From NCBI GenBank assembly GCA_963775835.1, contig CAVZKV010000026.1, positions 248,001-312,000 on the forward strand: a stretch of DNA of 64,000 nt. The letters run 5' to 3'. The position numbers were made by a program, and so were the translations under genes. The DNA comes from AWTP1-13 sp963775835. GTDB taxonomy: Bacteria > Pseudomonadota > Alphaproteobacteria > Rhizobiales > Hyphomicrobiaceae. This document shows positions 34,870-44,282 of the stretch, piece after piece (within the stretch, counting starts at the first letter, position 1; each line of letters begins with the position of its first letter). The notes beneath the pieces are model-generated. The model saw only the letters and a program-made list of their open reading frames with translations, was not told where the DNA came from and did no database searches.

Positions 34870-35463
34870 ATGGCCTTGGACGACGTCGTCGAAAAGCTCA
34901 GCAGTGACAAGGACGAGCGCAACAAATGGATCGGCGTCTATATTGGCGTGCTGGCGGTGCTGCTGGCGATTTGTGGCGTCGGCGGGGGCAACGCGACCAA
35001 GGATGCCACGCGGGCCAACATCGAAGCCGCCAATACGTGGGCCTTTTTCCAAGCCAAAAACATGCGCCGTAACGCCATCCAGCTTGCCGCCACCCAACTC
35101 GAACTCACCGCCGCGGCGCAGGCGGGACTGCCGGCGGATGTGCGCAAGCAGTTCGAAGACAAGATCAAGGACTTGCGCGCCCAGGTGCAGCTCCTCACCA
35201 CCGATCCCGTGCGCAAGGAAGGCCTCGATGAGCTATTCACAAGGGCCAAGACCTTGGAAGTCGAGCGCGACGTGGCGCTGCGCAAGGATCCCTATTTCGA
35301 CTGGAGCCAGGCGCTGTTGCAGATCGGCATCGTGCTGGCATCCGTGCACCTTATCATCGGCAACATGACGCTACTGGGGCTCAGCGGCGCCCTCAGCTTT
35401 TTGGGCGTGCTGCTGATGATCAACGGCTTCACCTTGGCGGTGCACATGCCATTCTTTGGCTGA
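34870..35463 (+). CDS. DUF4337-type membrane protein
   Basis: A 197-residue protein with an N-terminal helix (WIGVYIGVLAVLLAICGV), a soluble, probably coiled-coil middle (about residues 45-145), and two C-terminal helices. The GGGNATKDATRANIEAANTWAFFQAKNMR signature, shown only to name the motif (start GGGNATKD, end FFQAKN), is that of DUF4337. GGGGGAGG lies just upstream of ATG 34870. Function unknown. Confidence 0.85.
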   Translation: MALDDVVEKLSSDKDERNKWIGVYIGVLAVLLAICGVGGGNATKDATRANIEAANTWAFFQAKNMRRNAIQLAATQLELTAAAQAGLPADVRKQFEDKIKDLRAQVQLLTTDPVRKEGLDELFTRAKTLEVERDVALRKDPYFDWSQALLQIGIVLASVHLIIGNMTLLGLSGALSFLGVLLMINGFTLAVHMPFFG

Positions 35464-35555
35464 AGGGCTTTGCAGAACCGCAAGGCCCTTGAAACTTGCC
35501 CGCCGCGCCCCGGCGAGCTAGCAATGCGGGCCCAGCTGTTCTGGCGAGGAGACCG

Positions 35556-36668
35556 ATGAGCGCGCACTCACTCTTGCTGCTTCCCGGCGACGGCATCGGT
35601 GTGGAGGTGATGGCCGAGGTCGAGCGCCTCATTGCCTTCTTCAACAAGAAGGGGAAGGTGCGCTTTGACACCTCGACGGCATTGGTCGGCGGGGCCGCGA
35701 TCGACACGCACGGCGTGCCTTTGACGGATGAGGCTTTGGGCATGGCGCGTGCGGCGGACGCCATTGTGTTCGGCGCCGTCGGTGGGCCCAAATGGGACAA
35801 GGTGGCCTATGCGATTCGCCCCGAGGCGGGCCTGCTGCGCCTGCGCAAGGAACTCGATCTGTTCGCCAATCTGCGGCCCGCCATCTGCTATCCGGCGCTG
35901 GCGGAGGCCTCGTCCCTCAAGCGCGAGCACGTCGAGGGCCTGGACATCCTGATCCTGCGCGAATTGACGGGCGGCACTTATTTCGGCGAGCCCAAGGAGA
36001 TCGTGACGCTCGAGAGTGGCCAGAAGCGGGCCGTCGACACCACCGTTTACACGACCTTCGAAATCGAACGCATCGCGCGGGTGGCCTTCGATCTCGCCCG
36101 TGCGCGGCGCAACAAGGTGCACTCGGCCGAAAAGCGCAACGTCATGAAGACCGGTGTGCTGTGGAACGAGGTGGTCAGCGCCACGCACGCGCGCGAGGCC
36201 AGGGACGTTGAGCTGCAACACATCCTTGCCGATGCCTGCGCCATGCAGCTGGTGCGCAACCCCAAGCAGTTCGACGTCATCGTCTGCGACAACCTATTCG
36301 GCGATATGCTGTCCGACCAAGCGGCGATGTTGACGGGCTCGATCGGCATGCTGCCATCCGCCTCGCTCGGTGTTGCCGATCCCAAGACGGGCAAACGCAA
36401 GGCCCTTTATGAGCCCGTGCACGGTTCGGCCCCCGACATTGCCGGCAAAGGTCTCGCCAACCCGATCGCGGCGATCGCCAGCTACGCCATGGCGCTGCGC
36501 TATTCCTATGGCCTCGTCAAGGAGGCCGAACTCATCGAGAAAGCCGTCGCCAACACCTTGGCCCAAGGCTATCGGACCGCCGACATCATGCAACCCAATA
36601 TGCGCAAGGCGGGGACGGCAGAAATGGGTAAAGCCATTGTCGAAGAACTTGAAAAGCTTGCGGCCTGA
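35556..36668 (+). CDS. leuB: 3-Isopropylmalate dehydrogenase
   Basis: Oxidatively decarboxylates 3-isopropylmalate in leucine synthesis. LLLPGDGIGVEVMAE, FGAVGGPKWD, LRKELDLFANLRPA, ILRELTGGTYFGEP (the IPMDH-specific loop), DNLFGDMLSDQAAMLTGSIGMLPSASLG and YEPVHGSAPDIAGKGLANP are all canonical. 370 residues. GAGGAGA precedes ATG 35556. No leuC/leuD neighbours are in the window. Confidence 0.97.
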   Translation: MSAHSLLLLPGDGIGVEVMAEVERLIAFFNKKGKVRFDTSTALVGGAAIDTHGVPLTDEALGMARAADAIVFGAVGGPKWDKVAYAIRPEAGLLRLRKELDLFANLRPAICYPALAEASSLKREHVEGLDILILRELTGGTYFGEPKEIVTLESGQKRAVDTTVYTTFEIERIARVAFDLARARRNKVHSAEKRNVMKTGVLWNEVVSATHAREARDVELQHILADACAMQLVRNPKQFDVIVCDNLFGDMLSDQAAMLTGSIGMLPSASLGVADPKTGKRKALYEPVHGSAPDIAGKGLANPIAAIASYAMALRYSYGLVKEAELIEKAVANTLAQGYRTADIMQPNMRKAGTAEMGKAIVEELEKLAA

Positions 36669-36805
36669 GCGCAGACCCATCGCGCTGCGCGAGGCTACCC
36701 CCAACTACCTACAACCCGTGGCTTCCGCATCTTGCCTCTAACATGCTCTAATTTACCGAGCGGATTTGATTCGCCATCACCTGGTGCCTCAGTGGGGGTA
36801 AGGCC

Positions 36806-37933
36806 ATGAATCCTTTCAATGAGCTGCGCGCCGGGCTGTGCGCGCTCGCCAAACGCTCGGTCGGCTTAATGAGCGCCTGCGGCAATGAGGAAAGCACCAA
36901 ACTCTACCTGGCGCTGCCGATGCTCGGGCTACTCGGCTACGACTACTCCAATCCCTATGAGGTCTATCCGGAGCATATGGCGCATTTCGATCCCAACAAG
37001 CCAATCAAGGCGGACCTGGCGATCATGCGCGACGGCCAGCCGGTGATCGGCATCGAGTGCAAGAAGGTCGGGTCAGATCTGATCGAGCCGCGCGCCGAGA
37101 TCCGCACCTACTACAACGCCCTGCCGACCACGCGTCTTGCCATCCTTACCAACGGTATAGTGTTTGAGTTCTTTGTCGATTCCGTCGATCCCAACGTGAT
37201 GGATGACGAGCCTTTTTTGACGCTCGATCTCGACACGGTCTCGCGCAACGGCGTATCCGACGAAGTGCTCGAGACGCTGCTCTACACGACCAAGGATAAC
37301 TTCAATCCCGATACCATCGCCGAGCTGGCGCACGTACAGCTTGTCAAGAAGCGGTTGCGGACCGTGTTGGTCGAGGAAACCAAGACGCCGTCCGAGGAGT
37401 TTTGCCGCTTCTTTTTGCAGAAGGCGGGCCTCAAGAACGTACGTAAGGGCACCATCGAGCGCTACTATGGTCCGGTAATCAAATCGGCCTTCGAGGAGGC
37501 TCTGGTGCTTCCGGTCGTGCAGCGGCTACGCACCGATGCGACCCCGGAGGGCAAATTCAATTCGGTGAACTTGCACCAAATCGGCCAGCGCATCGTCACC
37601 ACGGAACGCGAACTGGCGATCGTCAACTATGTGCGCCGGCGCCTTGCCTTCCTGGTCTCCGACGACGCGCTCTTCAACGCCATCGATCGGGTCGAATACA
37701 AGGACTACGTGGGCAAACTGGCGATCTATTACGATAAGGAGAGCACGGGGCGCATGTTCGACTATATCGGCGGTGCCGACGGTATCGACAAGTACATTTT
37801 CCCGGCCCCCTATGGTGAAATCATCACCAGCAACATCACCGATATCGACGAACCGCTGAAGGCGACCTTCACGGCCCGCGTGCGCGATATTGGCCCATTG
37901 CAGATGATAGGCCGATTGGCGCAAATTGCCTAA
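36806..37933 (+). CDS. HsdR-N-like PD-(D/E)XK protein, solitary
   Basis: A 375-residue protein. Residues about 25-160 resemble the N-terminal nuclease domain of type I restriction HsdR proteins: ADLAIMRDGQPVIGIECKKVG supplies the D...ExK catalytic pattern, with a glutamate helix before it (NEESTKLYLALPMLGLLGYD). The rest carries no helicase motifs and no recognised domain. There are no hsdM or hsdS genes nearby, so it is not a restriction system by context. Similar stand-alone proteins exist widely. Its role is unknown, possibly nucleic-acid processing or defence. Confidence 0.82.
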   Translation: MNPFNELRAGLCALAKRSVGLMSACGNEESTKLYLALPMLGLLGYDYSNPYEVYPEHMAHFDPNKPIKADLAIMRDGQPVIGIECKKVGSDLIEPRAEIRTYYNALPTTRLAILTNGIVFEFFVDSVDPNVMDDEPFLTLDLDTVSRNGVSDEVLETLLYTTKDNFNPDTIAELAHVQLVKKRLRTVLVEETKTPSEEFCRFFLQKAGLKNVRKGTIERYYGPVIKSAFEEALVLPVVQRLRTDATPEGKFNSVNLHQIGQRIVTTERELAIVNYVRRRLAFLVSDDALFNAIDRVEYKDYVGKLAIYYDKESTGRMFDYIGGADGIDKYIFPAPYGEIITSNITDIDEPLKATFTARVRDIGPLQMIGRLAQIA

Positions 37934-38018
37934 AGGGGGACCTCCCCTCGTGCTGGGTTTGGCGAGTTTTTCTGAGTGAGTTCGCGCCTCCAACTGGTCC
38001 GAAGACGTTCTGCGTGCC

Positions 38019-38501
38019 ATGCAGGCGCGCAAGATTGCGACCGTTTGTACCATCCCCGACGGGGGTTTGATCCAATTCCTCAAGCTGATCGAGGCGAGCA
38101 AAAGCGCCAGCCTCGTCACGCTCTCGACCGAGGAAGAAGGCGTCGGCATTGCCACCGGTTGCTGGCTGGCCGGCGCGCGGGCAATGGTCGCCATGCAGTC
38201 GTCGGGCGTCGGCAACTGCATTAACGCGCTGGGCTTGCCGGCCGCCTTTCGGGCGCCGTGCCTGTTGCTCGTGACGATGCGGGGCCAATGGGGAGAGTTC
38301 AATCCCTGGCAGGTGCCCATGGGCCAAGCGGTACGCCCGGCGCTCGAAGCGGTCGGCGTCAAATGCTATCCCGTCGATAAGCCCGAAGAGGTCGGCGAAA
38401 CCTTCGCGGCCGCTGCGGATTTTGCCTTCAATAGCCGAGTGAGCGCGGCGGTGCTGATCAGTCAGCGCGTGATCGGCGCCAAGGGGTTCGGGCAGAAATG
38501 A
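38019..38501 (+). CDS. TPP-dependent decarboxylase, alpha subunit (sulfopyruvate/phosphonopyruvate type)
   Basis: A 160-residue PYR domain of a split thiamine-diphosphate enzyme. TLSTEEEGVGIATGCWLAG carries the cofactor-activating glutamate, and MQSSGVGNCINALGL follows. Family members start about ten residues earlier, with WxEDVxxxL. The same sequence (WSEDVLRA) is encoded just upstream of ATG 38019 in frame, but with no ATG or GTG before an in-frame stop at 37977. A GTG at 37976 would fit if one base were missing near 37986. The 5' end is therefore uncertain. It overlaps the beta subunit by 4 bases. Confidence 0.82.
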   Translation: MQARKIATVCTIPDGGLIQFLKLIEASKSASLVTLSTEEEGVGIATGCWLAGARAMVAMQSSGVGNCINALGLPAAFRAPCLLLVTMRGQWGEFNPWQVPMGQAVRPALEAVGVKCYPVDKPEEVGETFAAAADFAFNSRVSAAVLISQRVIGAKGFGQK

Positions 38502-39100
38502 CGCGCAGCCCCGACAAGAGCTCGAACCGGATCAAACGCCGGCCCTTCATGGCCGACCTGTTGTCGCGCCGCGGCACGGCATTGGTGGTGCCCGGGCTTG
38601 GCAGCCCGACCTGGGATTGCTTCGCCGCCGGGGATCAAGCCGAATACCTCTATTCTTGGGGGGGCATGGGCTTGGCGGTGCCGACGGCGCTCGGTGTCGC
38701 CCTGTCCCAGCCCGGCCGGCGCGTGCTGTGCGTCACCGGCGACGGCGAAATCCTGATGGGGATCGGCTCGCTTGCCGTGGTGGCCGACCAGGCGCCGGAC
38801 AATCTGGCAATTCTGGTCCTCGACAACGAGAGTTTCGGCGAGACCGGCCGCCAGCGCGGCCTGACCAGCAACCGCGCCGATATTGCCGCCGTCGCCAAGG
38901 CCTTTGGCCTGCGTCAGACACGAACCATCACCGAACAGGGCGCGGTCGCCGAGCTCGCGGACTTCCTGTTCAAAGCCGCCGGGCCGGTGCTGGCGGTCGC
39001 CAAGATCGCCATCACCGACGATCCCTGGCGGCTACCGGAGAAGGACGGCGCCACCATCGCCAATCGCTTTCGCACCGCGCTTGGGCTCGCGCAAGGCTGA
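38498..39100 (+). CDS. TPP-dependent decarboxylase, beta subunit
   Basis: A 200-residue PP domain partner. The thiamine-diphosphate/Mg motif is VTGDGEILMGIGSLAVVA with NLAILVLDNESFGETG downstream (GDG...N, about 30 residues apart). LYSWGGMGLAVPTALGVAL precedes it. Together the two subunits should decarboxylate a 2-oxo acid such as sulfopyruvate, phosphonopyruvate or a carbon analogue. The M20 hydrolase follows within 40 bases. Confidence 0.9.
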   Translation: MTRSPDKSSNRIKRRPFMADLLSRRGTALVVPGLGSPTWDCFAAGDQAEYLYSWGGMGLAVPTALGVALSQPGRRVLCVTGDGEILMGIGSLAVVADQAPDNLAILVLDNESFGETGRQRGLTSNRADIAAVAKAFGLRQTRTITEQGAVAELADFLFKAAGPVLAVAKIAITDDPWRLPEKDGATIANRFRTALGLAQG

Positions 39101-39139
39101 GGCCGCCGTGACGCGCGAGCCGCATCCTACGAGGTAGCC

Positions 39140-40315
39140 ATGGTTAAACTCTCACCGAACGAAGCCAAGCTCACGGACTGGCTCAGCGCCCAGAAGGACG
39201 CCATGCTCGAGCTCATCGGTGAGCTCGTCAACATCGACAGCGGCAGCTACGACAAGGCCGGTGTGGAGGCAGTCGGACGACGACTGGTTCGCTTCTTTGA
39301 GGAGAACGGGCTGATCGTCGCCATCGAGCCGCACGAGACCTTCGCCCCCGCCATCCACGTGCGCCTCGACGCGACGCGTTCCAACGAGAAGCCCATTGTG
39401 CTCATGGGCCATCGCGACACCGTCTTTACGACGGGTGAGGTGGCCCGCCGGCCGTTTCGTGTCGAAAACGGCCGGGCCTATGGCCCGGGCGTGTCCGATA
39501 TGAAGGCGGGCCTCGTCATGAACGCCTTCGTCCTCGCGGCGATAAAGCGTTTCGGTGGTGCCCCGGCACCCGTTGTCGGCCTCATTACCAGCGATGAGGA
39601 AATCGCCTCGCCATCATCTCGACCGGTCATCGAGCGGGTCGCGCGCGCCGCCCGCTGCCTGTTTAACGCTGAACCTGGCCGGCCCAGCGGCAATATCGTC
39701 ACCGGGCGCAAGGGCGGCGTATTCCTACGCTTTGAGGTGTTTGGCAGGGCGGCGCATTCCGGCGGTGCTTTCGAGAAAGGCATCAGCGCAATCGGCGAAC
39801 TGGCGCACAAAATCGTGGCGATGCACAAGGTGACCGATCTGGCGCGCGGCGTGACCGTCAATGTCGGCATCGTCACCGGAGGGCAGTCGGTCAACACCAC
39901 GGCGCCGCACGCCGAGGGGCAGATCGATCTGCGCTATGTAAAGCCGACGGATCGGGCACGCGCGCTCGCCAGTTTGCAAGAAATTGTCGACACCGCCGTG
40001 GTCCCCGGCACCACGGCGCGGCTCGAGGTCCTTGGCGAGTTTCTGCCGCTGACCACGACCGGTGCGGCGCAAGAGCTGTTTGCGAGCTACCAGGCAGCCG
40101 CCGCCGACGCCGGCCTCTCCATCCAGGGCGAATTTTCTGGCGGCTGCGCCAATTCGGGCTTCAGCGCCGGTGTCGGCTGTCCGACCCTGTGCGCAACCGG
40201 ACCGGTCGGAGGCAACGCGCACACGGCCGAAGAGTATCTGGAGGTTGCCTCCTTGGTGCCGCGTGCCCAGGCGCTAGCGCTCGCGATTGTGCGGCTACCG
40301 CCCGCGGCGGCCTAG
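39140..40315 (+). CDS. M20 family metallopeptidase (CPG2-like)
   Basis: A 391-residue zinc hydrolase of the glutamate-carboxypeptidase type. Metal ligands: MGHRDTV (His, then catalytic Asp), GPGVSDMKAGL (bridging Asp), TSDEEIASPSS (catalytic Glu and ligand Glu), NAEPG, and a late GGNAHTAEEYL (His). The dimerisation domain lies in between (FGRAAHSGGAFEKG). It cleaves an N-acyl or C-terminal amino-acid amide; the substrate is unknown. It is downstream of the TPP enzyme genes and probably in the same operon. Confidence 0.93.
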   Translation: MVKLSPNEAKLTDWLSAQKDAMLELIGELVNIDSGSYDKAGVEAVGRRLVRFFEENGLIVAIEPHETFAPAIHVRLDATRSNEKPIVLMGHRDTVFTTGEVARRPFRVENGRAYGPGVSDMKAGLVMNAFVLAAIKRFGGAPAPVVGLITSDEEIASPSSRPVIERVARAARCLFNAEPGRPSGNIVTGRKGGVFLRFEVFGRAAHSGGAFEKGISAIGELAHKIVAMHKVTDLARGVTVNVGIVTGGQSVNTTAPHAEGQIDLRYVKPTDRARALASLQEIVDTAVVPGTTARLEVLGEFLPLTTTGAAQELFASYQAAAADAGLSIQGEFSGGCANSGFSAGVGCPTLCATGPVGGNAHTAEEYLEVASLVPRAQALALAIVRLPPAAA

Positions 40316-40412
40316 CCGCGCCCGCGCGGAGTTGAACGCGGGCTTGGGGCGCCGAACGGCCGCGGCTTTAGCGCTGCACGCGCGGCCTAGCTGGTGGCGC
40401 ACGAGACCCCGG

Positions 40413-40778
40413 CTAAAAGTCCATCGATAGGCGCTCGCAGACGGCGCGCGCGGCGGCCGCATCCTCGTGCGCTTCTGCCGAGTTGGCCTCGCACATGCGC
40501 CGGCGTACCAATGGGACCGCCTCGGGCTCAAGCTGCTCGAGCGCGGTGGCGTAAAGATCGGCCAGCACGGTGAGTTGAAGCATGGTGAAGCGATAGGAGT
40601 AGCGGCGCAACGCCGTCGCCATCGCGCGCTTGCACAGCAGACCTTCGGGGCTTGCGATGGTGCTTGCCTCGGCGCATCTGACGACGACTTTGTCGCCAAC
40701 GGCAAACAGGTTCTGCCGCGCGAAATTATCGACCGGGGTCCCCTGCAGCAGGGTGACGATCTCCAGCACGATTTGCAT
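40413..40778 (-). CDS. Uncharacterised protein
   Basis: A 121-residue, mostly helical protein from ATG 40778 (an upstream GTG at 40787 is also possible). No signal peptide and no membrane helix. A cysteine-containing helix (GLLCKRAMATALRRYSYRF) and a C-terminal acidic/alanine-rich helix are the only features. No family recognised. The following gene on the same strand is 140 bases away. Confidence 0.55.
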   Translation of the reverse strand: MQIVLEIVTLLQGTPVDNFARQNLFAVGDKVVVRCAEASTIASPEGLLCKRAMATALRRYSYRFTMLQLTVLADLYATALEQLEPEAVPLVRRRMCEANSAEAHEDAAAARAVCERLSMDF

Positions 40779-40934
40779 TTTGCTCACGCGCCACTCTAGC
40801 GCGCGCCCGGGTGAGTCGGGCAGCGGGTGGCTTCGCGCCTGCGAGAAGTAAGCCTCTGACAGGTCAGGGGCTTTCTGCACAACCGGCGGGCGATCGCGAG
40901 GATTGCCTGCTTGCTAGGCAGCGGCGTGCGGCCC

Positions 40935-42227
40935 TCAGGCCGCGCGCGCCGTCAGGGCGGCGATGGAGGCATCGAAGGCCTCGAGCGTTGCGGCCACATC
41001 CGCCTCGGTGTGGGCGAGCGCGATGTAGTGTTTGCTTTCGCTCTTGAGGATGCCGCGCTCGCGCAGGAGGACATTCAACTGCCGCATCAGCACCTCGTCA
41101 CCCTTGGCGGAGCGGTAATCCTTCATTTCGCGATCCGCAAACACCACGTCGAACATCGGCTCGGCGCCCAGGACGCGGGCCACGACGCGGCGACGCTTCA
41201 GGATCTCCCGATAGCCGTCCATCAGCGCGCGACCGGTGTTGAAGATTTGCGCGTAGGCGCCGGGGCGCTTCAAAATCTCCAAAGTCTTGAGGCCCGCGGC
41301 GGCGGCGATGGGGTTGCCCGACAGCGTGCCGATCTGCGTCAGAAATTGATCGTCGGCCACGGCGGCCTTGTCGAAGTGCGCCATGATGTCGGCGCGGCCG
41401 GCGATGGCCGCCAGCGGCAAGCCGCCTCCGATCGCTTTGCCAAGGGTGCAGACGTCGGGCGTGACGCCGCAGTAGGCTTGCGCGCCACCGTAGGCGAAGC
41501 GGAAGCCGGTCACGACCTCGTCAAAGATCAGCACCAGGCCATTGTCGTGCGTGAGTTTGCGCAGGCCTTCGAGAAAGCCAGGCGCCGGCGGAATCAAGCG
41601 TTGGAAGGGCTCGACGATAATGCCGGCGAGCTCGTGGGCGTGCTCGCGAATGAGGCTCGCGACGGTCTCCAGATCGTTGAAGGGTGCGACCAGGATCTCA
41701 TCGCGGATACTCTTGGGGATGCCGGCGGAATCGGGGATCGGCCGCGGGAAATTGCCGGCGCGCTTGGGGGCGAGGCTCATGAGCCCGTAGTCGCTCATGC
41801 CGTGATAGCCGCCCTCAAATTTCAAGATCTTGTCGCGTTTGCGAAAAGCGCGGGCCAGCCGCATGGCGTAGAGGTCCGCCTCCGAGCCGGTGCTCACGAA
41901 CCGCACCTTTTCGGCGCAAGGCACCGCCTCCACGATTTCGGCGGCCAGACGTATCCCATATTCGTTGTTGGTGAAGAAGGTGGTGCCCGTGGCGGCAACT
42001 TTTTGCACCACGTCCACCACCTCGGGATGCGCGTGGCCGACGATCATCGGGCCCGAGCCCAGCAGGTAGTCAACGTACTCGTTGCCGCTCACGTCCCAGA
42101 CACGACCGGCGTGCCCCCGCGCGAGGACGATGTCATGGGAGACGTTGCCGAAACCGCCGCCGGGAAGAACGTTTCGCGCGGTCTCGACCAGTGACCGCTC
42201 CGTCTCGCTCGCCTTTCGCTCCGCCAT
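40935..42227 (-). CDS. Class III aminotransferase (glutamate-1-semialdehyde aminomutase-like)
   Basis: A 430-residue PLP enzyme. RVWDVSGNEYVDYLLGSGPMIVGHAHP, VSTGSEADLYAMRLARAF, FEGGYHGMSDY, LIFDEVVTGFRFAYGG and the PLP-lysine segment DVCTLGKAIGGGLPLAAIAG are canonical. It resembles HemL, but its neighbours are catabolic, so an omega-amino-acid or beta-alanine type transaminase is more likely than haem synthesis. GGGGAGAAAG precedes ATG 42227. Confidence 0.93.
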   Translation of the reverse strand: MAERKASETERSLVETARNVLPGGGFGNVSHDIVLARGHAGRVWDVSGNEYVDYLLGSGPMIVGHAHPEVVDVVQKVAATGTTFFTNNEYGIRLAAEIVEAVPCAEKVRFVSTGSEADLYAMRLARAFRKRDKILKFEGGYHGMSDYGLMSLAPKRAGNFPRPIPDSAGIPKSIRDEILVAPFNDLETVASLIREHAHELAGIIVEPFQRLIPPAPGFLEGLRKLTHDNGLVLIFDEVVTGFRFAYGGAQAYCGVTPDVCTLGKAIGGGLPLAAIAGRADIMAHFDKAAVADDQFLTQIGTLSGNPIAAAAGLKTLEILKRPGAYAQIFNTGRALMDGYREILKRRRVVARVLGAEPMFDVVFADREMKDYRSAKGDEVLMRQLNVLLRERGILKSESKHYIALAHTEADVAATLEAFDASIAALTARAA

Positions 42228-42558
42228 GGTTCTTTCTCCCCGAGGCCGCTCGCTGAACGGTCTGCCGAACATTCGCGCAACGCTAACCCGCGCCCGGCGC
42301 CTTCGGCAATCCGGCAACGCGGTTGGCAGGCATCGGTTCTTGCATCCCGACCCTCGTCCGGGGCATGGCTGGTCTCGCGCACGACGGGCGAGGCCGGCGC
42401 GCGTTGCCAGTGGCCGGCTGCCATCGCCACAGGGCGTCCGGTCGCGCCAATGGGCGCGGTGGCGGAACGAAACCGGCGGCCCACCTCGCCACCCCGCCTT
42501 TCGGCCTTTGCCACTGCGCCCGCTTGGTGCAAACTTCGGCAAACACGGGAGGTGGCCG

Positions 42559-43986
42559 ATGCTCGATCTCATCCTGCGTGGTGGCGACGTGGTGACGCCC
42601 GAGGGCGTTGTGCGCTGCGACGTGGCCATCAAGGGCGAGACGATCGCAGCCTTGACGGCGTCCGGCACGCTGGCGGACAGCGACGGGGTCCGCGTCATCG
42701 ACGCGGCCGGCAAAATCCTGATGCCGGGGGGCATAGACCCGCATGTGCACATGCAGCATCCCTTTATGGCGCCCGATGGCACAATTCTCTACACGCGCGG
42801 CATCGATCAGGTCGGCAAGGCCGCGCTTTTCGGCGGCACCACCACGCTGATCGATTTCGCCTATGTGACCGGCGAGCGCAGCGTGCCGCGGTCGATCGAG
42901 GCCCGCGATGCCGATTTCGCCCCGAAGAGCTGCTGCGATTGGGCCTACCATATGATGCTGAGCACCGATCCGCCGCCGCCGCAGTTCGGCGAACTCGCTG
43001 AGGCGATCGAGGCGGGCTATCCGACCATCAAGATCTTTACGACCAACATCTGGCCGCATCGCACTGGCCGCATGCTCGACTTCGGCGACATCTGGGAAAC
43101 ATTCAAGGTCCTGGCGAAGGCGGGCGGACTAGGTGTCATCCATGCCGAGGACAACGACATTGTCATGCACATGTATGCCAAGCTGATCGGCGAAGGCCGT
43201 GTTGGTTTCGAGCATATGGCAGAGGTGCACAATGCGCTTTCGGAGGATCTTAGCTTTCGCCGCGTTTTGCGGCTTGCCGAAAGCGTGCCGGGAACTGCGC
43301 TCTACATGATGCATGTCTCGGCCGCCACCGGCGTCGCCGCAATCGGCGAGGCGCGCGCCAAGGGGCTGCCGATCTACGGCGAAAGCCTGCACCAGTACAT
43401 GCTCCACACCGCCGAGGACTACAAACTTCCAAACGGCCAGATCTATCACACTTACCCCTCGCTGAAGTCGGAGGCTGACCGACGGGCACTATGGGATGGC
43501 ACGCTGAGCGGTGCGATCAATTGCGTTGCCACCGATGAACTGTGCTGCAGTTTGCGCGAAAAGACGATGGGCAAGCGCATCGACGATACCACCGGCGGCA
43601 ACTCTGGCGTCGAGCCGCGCCTGGCCGTGATGTATACGGAGATGGTGGAGCGGCGTGGCTATTCGTTGCGACGCTATGTCGACCTGGTCTCGACGAACGC
43701 CGCCAAGATCATGGGACTTTATCCGCGCAAGGGCGCCATTGCCGTCGGCAGCGACGCCGATATCGCCTTGCTCGATCCCTCGCGGCGGGGCAAGGTGCGC
43801 AAGGAGGACCTGCACGAGACCGACTATACCCCCTGGGAAGGTCACGAAATTTTTGCCTGGCCGGTGCTCACGATCCTGCGCGGCAAGGTGGTGGTGGAGA
43901 ACGACCAATTCCACGCACGCGAGGGCCAGGGCCGCTATCTCAAGCGCAAGATTGCCCCTGAAATCCTGTGCGGTGCATCGCTGTGA
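42559..43986 (+). CDS. Dihydropyrimidinase/D-hydantoinase family hydrolase
   Basis: A 475-residue cyclic-amidohydrolase. Metal ligands: GGIDPHVHMQHPF (HxH), the carboxylated lysine in GYPTIKIFTTN, histidines in GVIHAEDND and YMMHVSAATG, and the late aspartate in NCVATDELCC. It should open cyclic ureides or imides such as dihydropyrimidines and hydantoins. GGGAGGTGG precedes ATG 42559. The next gene starts inside its stop codon (43983-43986). Confidence 0.95.
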   Translation: MLDLILRGGDVVTPEGVVRCDVAIKGETIAALTASGTLADSDGVRVIDAAGKILMPGGIDPHVHMQHPFMAPDGTILYTRGIDQVGKAALFGGTTTLIDFAYVTGERSVPRSIEARDADFAPKSCCDWAYHMMLSTDPPPPQFGELAEAIEAGYPTIKIFTTNIWPHRTGRMLDFGDIWETFKVLAKAGGLGVIHAEDNDIVMHMYAKLIGEGRVGFEHMAEVHNALSEDLSFRRVLRLAESVPGTALYMMHVSAATGVAAIGEARAKGLPIYGESLHQYMLHTAEDYKLPNGQIYHTYPSLKSEADRRALWDGTLSGAINCVATDELCCSLREKTMGKRIDDTTGGNSGVEPRLAVMYTEMVERRGYSLRRYVDLVSTNAAKIMGLYPRKGAIAVGSDADIALLDPSRRGKVRKEDLHETDYTPWEGHEIFAWPVLTILRGKVVVENDQFHAREGQGRYLKRKIAPEILCGASL

Positions 43987-44282
43987 GTACGGCCGTACCG
44001 GAGTACGTCGTGGCGCTGCTGCGGGAGAGCCTGCCGGCCTGGGGCCTGGCCGGCGTCGTCTGCCGCAGCGCCGATGGCGGCCTGGAGGTGCGTGCGGCAA
44101 CGGTGCACCTTCGCATCACCCGCGCCCCCGCCGGTCTGCCGTTTCGCTGGCTGGTTGGCCTCGGGGGTCGCGAGCGCGCCGTCAGCGGCGTGCCGGGGCT
44201 GCTCAGGACCGTGCGCGCCAGTATCGATCCCAGCTATCGGCCGATCGCGGTGCGCATTGCGGCTCTGCCGCTGGCGCCATGA
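43983..44282 (+). CDS. Uncharacterised protein coupled to hydantoinase and CobW-type GTPase
   Basis: A 99-residue protein. The GTG at 43983 overlaps the hydantoinase stop by 4 bases, and its own stop overlaps the next ATG (44279) by 4 bases, so its place between the two is tight. No signal peptide and no metal motif is evident. Sequence such as LRITRAPAGLPFRWLVGLGGRERAVSG suggests a small alpha/beta fold. The frame could also begin at 43968. No family recognised; coupling suggests a role in assembly or activity of the hydantoinase. Confidence 0.72.
   Translation: MSTAVPEYVVALLRESLPAWGLAGVVCRSADGGLEVRAATVHLRITRAPAGLPFRWLVGLGGRERAVSGVPGLLRTVRASIDPSYRPIAVRIAALPLAP

Noticed and set aside
36806..37933. 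A type I restriction-modification system
   Set aside because: Only the nuclease-like domain is present; no methylase, specificity or helicase gene in reach.
40935..42227. Calling the class III aminotransferase hemL
   Set aside because: It is similar in motifs, but it stands next to hydantoinase, peptidase and decarboxylase genes; a catabolic transaminase is at least as likely, so no symbol was given.
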